From positions 1-6,779 of the forward strand of contig CANRHJ010000104.1 in the NCBI GenBank assembly GCA_947630355.1: a stretch of 6,779 nt of DNA. The letters run 5' to 3'. The notes below the pieces were generated by a model. It was not told the DNA's origin, did not search any database, and worked only from the letters and a program-made list of their open reading frames with translations. A program made the translations under genes and the position numbers. This document shows, piece after piece, positions 1 to 6,264 of this stretch. The first letter of the stretch is position 1. Each line of letters starts with the position of its first letter. The stretch comes from Candidatus Gastranaerophilales bacterium (GTDB lineage Bacteria > Cyanobacteriota > Vampirovibrionia > Gastranaerophilales > Gastranaerophilaceae).

Positions 1-1050
1 ATTGCTGATGAAAATGTTGATATGATTATGGTAATTTACTTACCGTTCTTAGGTTTAAAAGATATCGACGTAGCTCACGCTTTAATGGAAATTAAAGCAA
101 AGAACCCATCTAAACCAATATTGGGTGTATTTATGACAACAAACGACTTCTTTGAAAAGATTTCAAATATGGAAGTTAATATGCCGTTCTACATGTACGC
201 TGAAGAAGCTGCGGAAGCTTTATGCAGATTAGATCAGCAAAGACAATGGATGGAAAAACCGATGGGTAAAATTCCTTGCTATGATGTAGACAGAGCAAAA
301 GTTGAACAGATAATTAAAAAATCTATTGCAGAAGGCCGCGACCAGTTAACAACTCTTGAAAGTATCGATGTACTTCAAGCATACGGCATAAGAGCTTGTA
401 AATACGGCTTAGCTACTAACATTGATGAAGTTGTTAACTTAGGAAACTCAATCGGCTACCCTGTTGTTATGAAAATGACATCAAAAACAACATCTCACAA
501 AACGGATGTAGGCGGTGTTGTTGTTAACATCAGAAGCGAAGAACAGTTAAGAAACGAATACAATGCACTATTGAAACGTCTTGAAGAAAAAGGATTACTT
601 GAAGGCTTAGAAGGTGTAATTATTCAAGAAATGGTAAAAGGCTCAAGAGAAATGGTATGCGGTATCGCTACAGACCCTCAATACGGCCCGATGATGATGT
701 TCGGCTTAGGCGGCGTATTTGTTGAAGTTATGAAAGACGTAACATTCAGAATTGCCCCGTTAACTGATGAAGATGCCATGGATATGATTACATCAGTTAA
801 AGCATACAAATTGCTGCAAGGTGCAAGAGGTACAACACCTGCTAATATCAATCAAATTCAAGAAACTTTATTAAGACTTTCGCAGCTTGTTAATGACTTC
901 AAGTTTATTGATGAACTTGATATTAATCCGCTCTTAATTTCCGAAAAAACAGGTGAAGGAATTGCTGTTGACGGACGTATTAAGGTAAGAATGAAAGAAG
1001 CTCAGGAAACATTACAAGATTGCTGCACTTGCGGCTCTTGCAGCTTATAG
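1..1050 (+). CDS. ADP-forming acetate/acyl-CoA ligase, C-terminal part (5' end outside window)
   Basis: The reading frame is open from base 1, so the gene starts upstream and the ATG at 22 is probably internal. About 349 residues are visible; the fused alpha-beta enzymes of this family are usually around 700. The family interconverts acyl-CoA + ADP + phosphate with acid + CoA + ATP in the cytoplasm, and typically makes ATP during fermentation. Visible residues 1 to about 100 fit the end of the CoA-ligase-like domain. The rest is an ATP-grasp domain of the acyl-CoA synthetase type: SHKTDVGGVVVNI near residue 165, IIQEMVKGSREM, a FGLGGVFVEV glycine loop, and the metal-site-like ELDINPLL near the end. 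There is no GNAT acetyltransferase domain after the ATP-grasp, so it is not a Pat-type fusion. The protein ends with a Cys-rich tail (CCTCGSC). The gene closes with tandem stops TAG TAA followed by a strong terminator. It is richer in GC-ending codons than the next gene, which suggests high expression. The exact acid substrate cannot be read from sequence. Confidence 0.9.
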   Translation: MADENVDMIMVIYLPFLGLKDIDVAHALMEIKAKNPSKPILGVFMTTNDFFEKISNMEVNMPFYMYAEEAAEALCRLDQQRQWMEKPMGKIPCYDVDRAKVEQIIKKSIAEGRDQLTTLESIDVLQAYGIRACKYGLATNIDEVVNLGNSIGYPVVMKMTSKTTSHKTDVGGVVVNIRSEEQLRNEYNALLKRLEEKGLLEGLEGVIIQEMVKGSREMVCGIATDPQYGPMMMFGLGGVFVEVMKDVTFRIAPLTDEDAMDMITSVKAYKLLQGARGTTPANINQIQETLLRLSQLVNDFKFIDELDINPLLISEKTGEGIAVDGRIKVRMKEAQETLQDCCTCGSCSL

Positions 1051-1064
1051 TAAAGTTCTCACTC

Positions 1065-1099
1065 AAAAAAGGAACCGTTATTTTAACGGTTCCTTTTTT
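1065..1099 (+). terminator. Rho-independent terminator after the acyl-CoA ligase gene
   Basis: A perfect 10-bp stem, GGAACCGTTA (1071-1080) with TAACGGTTCC (1084-1093), is closed by a TTT loop and followed by six T (1094-1099). Six A precede the stem (1065-1070), so the hairpin can extend and could also work from the other strand. It lies 15 nt past the stop codon and separates this gene from the membrane protein downstream. Confidence 0.95.
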
Positions 1100-1146
1100 A
1101 TTTAAAATGTGCTTAAATTGTATGGGTATGAATAAGGAAAAAGAAA

Positions 1147-2829
1147 ATGTTAAGGATATACGGAAAAGATATAATAATTTTCAGTGTTATTTTTTTGATA
1201 TTAAGCGCGGTTGCCATTTGTTTCTTACAGTGGCCGAATTGGGATTTTTACAATTATCATTATTATATAGGATATGCATATTTAAATAATCGAATAGGGG
1301 AAGATTTTTTAGCTGCAAATTTTCATTCTTATGTTAATCCCTATGTTGATGCTTTAACCTATTTTTTGATAAATCGTTTAAATAATCATCCTTATATTTT
1401 TCTTAGCATAACTACTTTTGATAATGCACTTTTATTATTTATGACATATAAAATAACTGATTTTCTTATTGTTTGTAAAAATAAGATTATAAAAAATATT
1501 TTTTTGATTTTAGTTGTTGGATATATTGCTTTCAGCCCGATGCTGATAGACGGATTAAATTATTCAATGAATGATGTTGCCGTTGCGGATTTTATATTAA
1601 TTTCTTTCTACATTTTTTTAAAGAATATATTTGAAAAATCAAAAAACAGGTATAAGCTGATAATGCTCTCCGGAGCTTTAATGGGGATATCATTGGTCTT
1701 AAAATATACAGGATATCTGTATTGTATTGCAATTCTGTTTACTTTATTGATATTAAATAAAAAAATTCCCGATTTTAAGAAAACGGCTGCCGTATATTTT
1801 ATATCTGTCGTGGTATCTTTTCTGATTTTCGGAAGTTCATGGTTATATTCAATATATAAACTTTATGATAATCCGTTATTTCCGTATTTAAATAATATAT
1901 TTCATTCAAAATACTATGATTATATTGATATGAGCAGAATAGACTGTTTGGGGATACGTCCGAGAAACCTGTTTGAAATTGTTTTTTATCCGTTTTTATG
2001 GAGCAGTACATTTCTGTTTGGCAGTTACAGAATGGATTGGGATCCGAGATATGCAATAAATGTAATCAGTTCAATTATGATTGCACTACATTTAATATGG
2101 ACCCGCAAAGAAGAAGGCTTGTATTTGGATATTATAAAACGTGATTATCTCTGTTTTTTATTACTGTTCATAAATATTTCCTATTATATATTAGTTTATA
2201 TTACGGGAATATACCGATTTATAATTCCCACAAGCTGTTTGTTCGGTATAACTGCTTTGATTGCCTGTGTTTTAATAAGTAAATGTTTTAAATCAAAAGA
2301 TATATGTAAATTGTTGATTTTTATTTCACTGTTTATATTCGTATATATAAATAGTTTTTGCACAACCGAGCGTAATTTTGTTATGCCGGTAAAAAATGCA
2401 AAGTTATTTTATAACGATGAAAAGTATGATATACAAGACGGTTCAAAAGTATTGTTGTTAAATCCCATAACATCTTATTTCACTGCCGGTCAAAATAAAA
2501 ATGCTCAATATTTGGGATTTGTTATTCCTAAACATATATATAAAAAATATGAGGATTATCTCAAAAAAGAAGAACCTATATCGTGGTTTGCACATTATAT
2601 GTTCTCGGATTACTTAGAAAATCTGATAAAAGAAACGGTAACAAAAAGTGAAAATAAAATTTATATAATATATTCGGATTCTTCTTATTTTGAAGATGTT
2701 TATAAAGAAGCATTGGATTTTTATTCAAACGGCAGAAGAAAAATGGAAAACTGCAGAAAAATCTCGTATAAGGGATTGGTATATTTCAATTATGCCGAAG
2801 CAAATTTATGCGAATATAATATGATTTAA
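1147..2829 (+). CDS. Multi-pass membrane protein, putative GT-C type glycosyltransferase
   Basis: This 560-residue protein has about ten hydrophobic segments up to residue 402 (for example 9-27, 116-136, 171-203, 213-235, 334-354, 359-379, 386-402), then about 158 mostly hydrophilic residues. The first loop after TM1 reads NWDFYNYHYYIGYAYLN and then FHSYVNPYVD. An Asp in this first extracytoplasmic loop is the usual place of the catalytic acid in GT-C enzymes that use lipid-linked sugars. LMGISLVLKYTG (179-190) and DNPLFPYLNNIF (241-252) match, from memory, conserved motifs of uncharacterised GT87/GT39-like membrane proteins in proteobacteria and cyanobacteria. A role in adding sugars to surface polymers or proteins is inferred. 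The ATG at 1147 has AAGGA at 1134-1138, 8 nt upstream; the ATGs at 1122 and 1128 are out of frame. Codons are more AT-rich than in the upstream gene. A terminator isolates it upstream and the next gene is convergent, so it is probably monocistronic. Donor and acceptor are unknown. Confidence 0.72.
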   Translation: MLRIYGKDIIIFSVIFLILSAVAICFLQWPNWDFYNYHYYIGYAYLNNRIGEDFLAANFHSYVNPYVDALTYFLINRLNNHPYIFLSITTFDNALLLFMTYKITDFLIVCKNKIIKNIFLILVVGYIAFSPMLIDGLNYSMNDVAVADFILISFYIFLKNIFEKSKNRYKLIMLSGALMGISLVLKYTGYLYCIAILFTLLILNKKIPDFKKTAAVYFISVVVSFLIFGSSWLYSIYKLYDNPLFPYLNNIFHSKYYDYIDMSRIDCLGIRPRNLFEIVFYPFLWSSTFLFGSYRMDWDPRYAINVISSIMIALHLIWTRKEEGLYLDIIKRDYLCFLLLFINISYYILVYITGIYRFIIPTSCLFGITALIACVLISKCFKSKDICKLLIFISLFIFVYINSFCTTERNFVMPVKNAKLFYNDEKYDIQDGSKVLLLNPITSYFTAGQNKNAQYLGFVIPKHIYKKYEDYLKKEEPISWFAHYMFSDYLENLIKETVTKSENKIYIIYSDSSYFEDVYKEALDFYSNGRRKMENCRKISYKGLVYFNYAEANLCEYNMI

Positions 2830-2842
2830 TTATTTAATAAAT

Positions 2843-3028
2843 TTATATAGGTTTAAATTTTTCATAAAATTCGTTTTTTTCACGGACAAAAAGTTTATCT
2901 TTATGAAGGTCGCTTTTATATAGCACCATAATTTGCTCGGAATTGGCGTTAGTAGCATTAATAACGTCATCTCTTACCATTTCATAAATATTGCCTGTTT
3001 TAAGGTGTCTAAACTTTTTGGAATACAT
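2843..3028 (-). CDS. Small DUF1653-like protein
   Basis: This 61-residue protein starts KKFRHLKTGNIYEMV and ends with KLFVREKNEFYEKFKPI. The pattern of RH.K.G..YE.., then VLY, then a (L/F)WVRP..MF.E-like end resembles DUF1653, a family of small single-domain proteins of unknown function. Trp and Pro of the usual WVRP block are F and E here, so it is a divergent member at best. The ATG at 3028 lies inside the end of the upstream methyltransferase gene (20-nt overlap, different frame). The local ribosome binding site is weak (GAG 7 nt upstream), so translation is likely coupled to the methyltransferase. It ends 13 nt from the stop of the convergent membrane protein gene, with no clear hairpin between them. 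Function unknown; an accessory role to the methyltransferase is only inferred from the overlap. Confidence 0.7.
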   Translation of the reverse strand: MYSKKFRHLKTGNIYEMVRDDVINATNANSEQIMVLYKSDLHKDKLFVREKNEFYEKFKPI

Positions 3029-3881
3029 AAATATACTCGTGTTTAAAAATGTAAAAACCGCCGTTTAAGGCTCTGTAACGCCATAGGTTTGCTGTTTTTC
3101 CTTTTGCTCTTTCATTACCTTCCATATTTTTAACTATAACGGCTTTCATTTTAAAACCTATTTCACGCATTTTTTGTGCACAGTCAGCCCCAAGCGGAAC
3201 TATTTCTCCGTTAGCGTATTTGTCACCTATAATAAGCGCAGCAAATCTGCCCTTTTCAAGCATATCATATCCGTTCTGCGCTACCTGCTTAAACAGTTCA
3301 TAAAATTTTTCCGTTGAAGGGCAATTTGATAAATCTTCCTTTTTGTCAGAAAACTTAATAATATCATCATAAGGCGGATGAAGAATTAAAAATTGTGCTT
3401 TTTCTTTTCTCATAATATCAAGATTTGCCTGAATTTTTTCTTTGACGGAAATATCGGCACTGTCGTTGCATATTAGCCTTATATCCGTAACAAGTTCTTT
3501 TTGAGAAAATTTATTCTTGACAATTTCAACTTGTTCAGGCTTAAGTTCAACACCTATACATCTTCTGTTCATATGTTTAGCTTCTATGGCACTTGTTCCG
3601 GAGCCTAAAAACATATCTAATATAATATCGCCTTTTTGAGTAAATCTTTCATATAACTGCTGAGCTATCTGCGGAATATAATTACCGTGATAATCATTAC
3701 TGTGACCGTTTGTATTATCACGCTGTGCAAATTCCCACCAAGTATCAGTTTTAATGTGGCTGTATTCTTTCCAATTATTTAAATCTATATCACTATAAGG
3801 TTTAGTCTTGACTTTTGGTGCAATTCTTAAATCAGGACGTTCCTCTTGATGTTTAATTCTTCTTATATTACTTTTTGCCAT
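3009..3881 (-). CDS. DNA methyltransferase (N4-cytosine/N6-adenine type, HPPY motif)
   Basis: This 290-residue S-adenosylmethionine-dependent methyltransferase carries a motif X-like block HGNYIPQIAQQLYERFT (65-81). The SAM-binding motif I DMFLGSGTSAIEA (89-101) follows, then CIGVELKPEQVEI (108-120). The catalytic motif IV is ILHPPYDDIIKFS (166-178). The order X-I-IV with a short I-to-IV gap is typical of amino-methyltransferases of the N4C/N6A group. His replaces the usual Asp, Asn or Ser before PPY; I recall related HPPY methylases, so this looks like a subfamily mark rather than damage. I chose the ATG at 3881 because GGGG sits 6 nt upstream. A TTG four codons earlier (3893) keeps the frame but contains part of that ribosome binding site. 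No restriction endonuclease is in the window, so it appears orphan here. It overlaps the DUF1653-like gene downstream and is divergent from the export operon. Target base and site are unknown. Confidence 0.85.
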   Translation of the reverse strand: MAKSNIRRIKHQEERPDLRIAPKVKTKPYSDIDLNNWKEYSHIKTDTWWEFAQRDNTNGHSNDYHGNYIPQIAQQLYERFTQKGDIILDMFLGSGTSAIEAKHMNRRCIGVELKPEQVEIVKNKFSQKELVTDIRLICNDSADISVKEKIQANLDIMRKEKAQFLILHPPYDDIIKFSDKKEDLSNCPSTEKFYELFKQVAQNGYDMLEKGRFAALIIGDKYANGEIVPLGADCAQKMREIGFKMKAVIVKNMEGNERAKGKTANLWRYRALNGGFYIFKHEYIYVFQKV

Positions 3882-3893
3882 ACATTTCCCCAA

Positions 3894-4058
3894 ATAAATA
3901 CTATATCCGGATGTTTAGTATACAAAATTTTGCAAATTTTTATATCGTTTAAAAAAATGATTTATAAATTTTTATTATTAAAAAATACAACATATATATG
4001 ATGTTCAGTCATGTAAAAAAATATATTGTAGTTTTGGGATACAAGATTAGGGTAAAAA
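3894..4058. promoter_or_regulatory. Divergent intergenic region with short palindromes
   Basis: This strongly AT-rich region separates the methyltransferase from the export operon and must hold promoters for both. Two inverted repeats are visible: CAAAATTTTG at 3923-3932, and an 18-bp dyad at 3987-4004 (ACA-A-CATATATATG-A-TGT, one mismatched pair). Either could be an operator. For the plus strand the best promoter match is weak: TTTATA (3939-3944), an 18-nt gap, then TATAAA (3963-3968). No sigma-54 GG/GC pair with correct spacing was found. Confidence 0.4.
3917..3922 (-). promoter_or_regulatory. Possible -10 element for the methyltransferase gene
   Basis: Read on the minus strand this is TATACT, five of six matches to TATAAT. 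It would place transcription start about 28-30 nt before the ATG at 3881. The upstream -35 region at 17-18 nt (ATATAA or GATATA) is poor. In DNA this AT-rich the match may be chance. Confidence 0.25.
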
Positions 4059-5261
4059 ATGACAGCTTTAAAGACAGATAAAAAAATTGGATTTTTTAAA
4101 GACAGAAGCTTGATTAAGGAGTTTCCCGATTTCTATGAAAAAATATATAAGGAAGTTCATAAGGCTGTAAATGTTTTCTTTGAGAAAGATTATAACTTGC
4201 GGCTTATGGCAATAACCGATGATAATAATATATTGTTTTACGGAGATGAATATTTTGTAAATAAAATACCCATAGTAAAAAATGCGGATTTGGTTATAAG
4301 AATATCATCCAAACTGATTGATTGTTTTTTGGAAGATGCTCTGGGACCTTGTGAAAACAAGTTTGAATTAAATAGTTTGACCGACATTGAAGCTATGCTT
4401 ATCAAGTCTTTAACTGTATTTATCAGTAAACAGCTGGAAAACAATTTCCGTAAAAATGAGATAAATAAGAAATTATTATCGGAGAGTAAGAATTATAATA
4501 TTACGATATTTTTAGAGAAAAACAAAAGACACATAGGTAAAATAATAGTGACTTTTCCTGATTATATATTTCCGGAAGAGGAACATACGAAAAGAAAAGA
4601 GCGGTTTAAATTATCTGATTTTGCGGATGCTAAAGTAATTTCAAATATTAAAATAGGTGCATCAAGGATAACATTAAACGAAATTAAGTCATTGGAAAAG
4701 GGCGATATCATTTTGCTGGAAAACAGTGATATAAACATGATGTCAATAAAATACGGGGATTTTGAATACGGGTTTAAAATAAATCCCGATCCCGAGATGA
4801 TAATAAGTGTAAATAACAGCGGAGAAAATAATATGGCAGAAGAAACAAACGTAAAGACATCAAATATGTGGGATTCCATTATGGTAGATATAACTGCGGA
4901 ATTCGACAATGTCAAATTGACACTGGGGGAATTGAAGCAGATATCAGAGGGTTTGGTAATAGATTTGGGCTCGGTATATAAGAATAAAATAAAATTACGC
5001 GTGGAAAATCAACTTGTGGCAACCGGTGAATTGGTAATCTTAAACGACAGGTACGGGGTAAGAATAGATAATATAAGTAAAAATAAAGAAGCATCAATTC
5101 CGGCAGCGGGTAAATCGGCGAATAAGTCTGATGTAACAAAGGAAGAAGAGATACAGGACGATGTCGATGAAACTCAAGATGCGCAAGGTGATGATGAAGA
5201 AAATAACGAAGACAAAAATTTTGATTACAGCGATTTTGAAATAGAAGATGAGAGTATATAA
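4059..5261 (+). CDS. FliM/FliN/SctQ-family switch or C-ring protein with two SpoA domains
   Basis: This 400-residue protein is a likely cytoplasmic C-ring or sorting-platform component of a type III export apparatus. Residues about 75-170 (ADLVIRISSKLIDCFLEDAL, then LTDIEAMLIKSL) resemble the FliM/CheC-like middle domain or the SctQ N-terminal region. Two SpoA (FliN C-terminal) domains follow: a divergent one at about 189-245 (IKIGASRITLNEIKSLEKGDIILL) and a clear one at about 270-341 (LTLGELKQISEGLVIDLG, ATGELVILNDRYGVRI). Separate FliM and FliN each have one SpoA, so the two-SpoA layout is SctQ-like or a FliM-FliN fusion. The N-terminal CheY-binding EIDxLL-type motif of FliM is not visible. 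After residue 345 a low-complexity tail becomes strongly acidic (20 of 39 residues at 362-400 are D or E). The ATG at 4059 has TTAGGG 6 nt upstream. It is the first gene of the visible operon and lies 11 nt before the FliO-like gene. It also holds an internal start at codon 259. Confidence 0.8.
   Translation: MTALKTDKKIGFFKDRSLIKEFPDFYEKIYKEVHKAVNVFFEKDYNLRLMAITDDNNILFYGDEYFVNKIPIVKNADLVIRISSKLIDCFLEDALGPCENKFELNSLTDIEAMLIKSLTVFISKQLENNFRKNEINKKLLSESKNYNITIFLEKNKRHIGKIIVTFPDYIFPEEEHTKRKERFKLSDFADAKVISNIKIGASRITLNEIKSLEKGDIILLENSDINMMSIKYGDFEYGFKINPDPEMIISVNNSGENNMAEETNVKTSNMWDSIMVDITAEFDNVKLTLGELKQISEGLVIDLGSVYKNKIKLRVENQLVATGELVILNDRYGVRIDNISKNKEASIPAAGKSANKSDVTKEEEIQDDVDETQDAQGDDEENNEDKNFDYSDFEIEDESI
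4821..4835 (+). promoter_or_regulatory. Internal ribosome binding site and ATG inside the SpoA gene
   Basis: GGAG (4821-4824) lies 8 nt before an in-frame ATG (4833-4835, Met259). This is as good as or better than the binding sites of the annotated genes in the operon. It falls in the linker between the two SpoA domains, just where SctQ genes of known injectisomes reinitiate translation. Confidence 0.6.
4833..5261 (+). CDS. Predicted short SctQ-C/FliN-like product from an internal start
   Basis: Starting at Met259 (MAEETNVK) the same frame gives a 142-residue protein made of the C-terminal SpoA domain (about residues 12-83 of the short form) and the acidic tail. This matches FliN in domain content and size. 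In Yersinia YscQ, Salmonella SpaO and Shigella Spa33, internal initiation gives a comparable short product that binds the full-length protein in the cytoplasmic ring or pods. No separate fliN gene is seen next to fliO or fliP here, so this short form could supply FliN. This is inferred from the ribosome binding site, frame and position only. Confidence 0.5.
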   Translation: MAEETNVKTSNMWDSIMVDITAEFDNVKLTLGELKQISEGLVIDLGSVYKNKIKLRVENQLVATGELVILNDRYGVRIDNISKNKEASIPAAGKSANKSDVTKEEEIQDDVDETQDAQGDDEENNEDKNFDYSDFEIEDESI

Positions 5262-5272
5262 AGGGAAAGAAT

Positions 5273-5611
5273 ATGAACGGATATATAGTTAATTTTGCGG
5301 TATATACGATGGCCATGATAGGTTTTGTTGTAATGGCTTTATATATTTATAAGAAGGCAAAATATACGACTTCCGATTTAAAAAACAAGAATTTTTTGCA
5401 GGTGGAAAGTTTGTTAAAATTATCCCCTGTAAAGAGTATCTATGTGATAAAAGCCGGTAAAGAGAGATTTCTGATTGCCGGTGACAGTGCAAACACAACA
5501 ATGTTAGCAAAACTCGATGAAGATAATACAATTAGCGAAGAGATAAAAACAACAAACGTAATGAATTTTACGGCAATAAAAGATACGATAAAAAAGATAA
5601 ACAGAGGTTAA
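5273..5611 (+). CDS. fliO: FliO-like export-gate assembly protein
   Basis: This 112-residue protein has one N-terminal membrane segment (about 5-27), a basic stretch (YKKAK), and a cytoplasmic domain with the FliO-type pattern: VESLLKLSPVKSIYVIKAGKERFLIAG (44-70), then TTMLAKLDE. FliO is a small, poorly conserved flagellar protein that helps FliP assemble into its export-gate ring. Its position just before fliP is the usual one and supports the call more than the weak sequence similarity. GGGAAAG lies just upstream of the ATG at 5273, and the stop is 1 nt before the fliP ATG, so coupled translation is likely. Virulence-type injectisomes normally lack FliO, so its presence argues for flagellar ancestry. 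Confidence 0.72.
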   Translation: MNGYIVNFAVYTMAMIGFVVMALYIYKKAKYTTSDLKNKNFLQVESLLKLSPVKSIYVIKAGKERFLIAGDSANTTMLAKLDEDNTISEEIKTTNVMNFTAIKDTIKKINRG

Positions 5612-5612
5612 A

Positions 5613-6254
5613 ATGGATACGGTATTAAAAGATTTAAATCCCATATTACAATTACTTGCGGTGATGGCATTATTTTCGCTTTTGCCGTTAATGTTTGTAT
5701 GTATGACAAGTTTTTTGAGATATGCGATTGTGTTTGGATTTTTAAAACAGGCATTAGGAGCTCAACAGATACCGCCTGCAATAGTTCTTGTGGGATTATC
5801 TGTGATACTGACATTTTATAGTATGGGACCTGTGTTTCAGCAAATGTATGATGTTGGTTCAAAACCATATAAGGAATCGGGGAATTTGGTATTGGCAATA
5901 ACGGAAGGTTCAAAGCCGCTAAAAGAATTTATGCTTAAACAAACCCGCGAAAAAGATTTGGCATTTTTTGTGCAATTAAACAGAAAAGAGGCACCCGCAT
6001 CCGTAGAGGAATTGACTATATGGGAAGTTGCGCCTGCTTATATTTTAAGTGAACTTAAAACAGCATTTGAAATAAGTTTTATAATATTTGTACCGTTTAT
6101 AGTGTTGGATTTGGTGGTCGCAAATGTACTTTTGGCGCTTGGTATGTTTATGTTATCGCCGACAATTATATCACTTCCGTTTAAGCTGTTAATATTTATT
6201 GCGGTAGACGGATGGAGTTTGATTGTTAACGGGTTAGTCGGAAGTTTTAATTAA
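5613..6254 (+). CDS. fliP: FliP/SctR export-gate membrane protein
   Basis: This 213-residue inner-membrane protein forms the FliP5-FliQ4-FliR1-type gate through which type III substrates leave the cytoplasm. Family marks are strong: LLPLMFVCMTSFLRYAIVFG (23-42), LKQALGAQQIPP (44-55), KPLKEFMLKQTREKDLAFF (101-119), PAYILSELKTAFEI (141-154), and LPFKLLIFIAVDGW (188-201). ALGAQQIPP and the length (no N-terminal signal peptide; FliP is usually about 245 residues) recall SctR/YscR. FMLKQTREKDLAFF and SELKTAFEI are closer to FliP. The Met-rich gasket loop reads GMFMLSP (177-183), with Phe where most homologues have Met in the middle of a Met triplet. AGAGG lies 5 nt before the ATG at 5613. The gene sits between the FliO-like and FliQ genes. 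Family certain; flagellar versus injectisome subtype open. Confidence 0.93.
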   Translation: MDTVLKDLNPILQLLAVMALFSLLPLMFVCMTSFLRYAIVFGFLKQALGAQQIPPAIVLVGLSVILTFYSMGPVFQQMYDVGSKPYKESGNLVLAITEGSKPLKEFMLKQTREKDLAFFVQLNRKEAPASVEELTIWEVAPAYILSELKTAFEISFIIFVPFIVLDLVVANVLLALGMFMLSPTIISLPFKLLIFIAVDGWSLIVNGLVGSFN

Positions 6255-6264
6255 GGAACAAATA

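Noticed and set aside
1128..1146. ATG at 1128 as start of the membrane protein
   Set aside because: It is out of frame with the 560-codon gene (19 nt away), and AAGGA is placed correctly for the ATG at 1147.
1020..1289. 89-codon plus-strand open frame across the terminator
   Set aside because: It overlaps the end of the ligase gene, runs through a strong terminator hairpin and into the membrane protein gene in another frame, and has no family resemblance.
2830..2842. Terminator between the convergent genes
   Set aside because: The gap is only 13 nt of A/T sequence with no stable G/C-containing stem.
3882..3893. TTG start at 3893 for the methyltransferase
   Set aside because: The G-rich ribosome binding site for the ATG at 3881 overlaps this TTG; ATG is the stronger start.
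3905..3935. Sigma-54 type promoter near TTGCA at 3930
   Set aside because: The only GG upstream (3909-3910) is far too distant from the GC of TTGCA; sigma-54 needs 10 nt between them.
4562..4915. Minus-strand open frame inside the SpoA gene
   Set aside because: It is the antisense shadow of a gene with clear SpoA domains; its hydrophobic, Ser- and Ile-rich translation is what AT-rich coding DNA gives in reverse.
4912..5913. Minus-strand open frames opposite the SpoA, FliO and FliP genes
   Set aside because: Low-complexity translations (Leu, His, Pro, Tyr), fully covered by recognised plus-strand genes.
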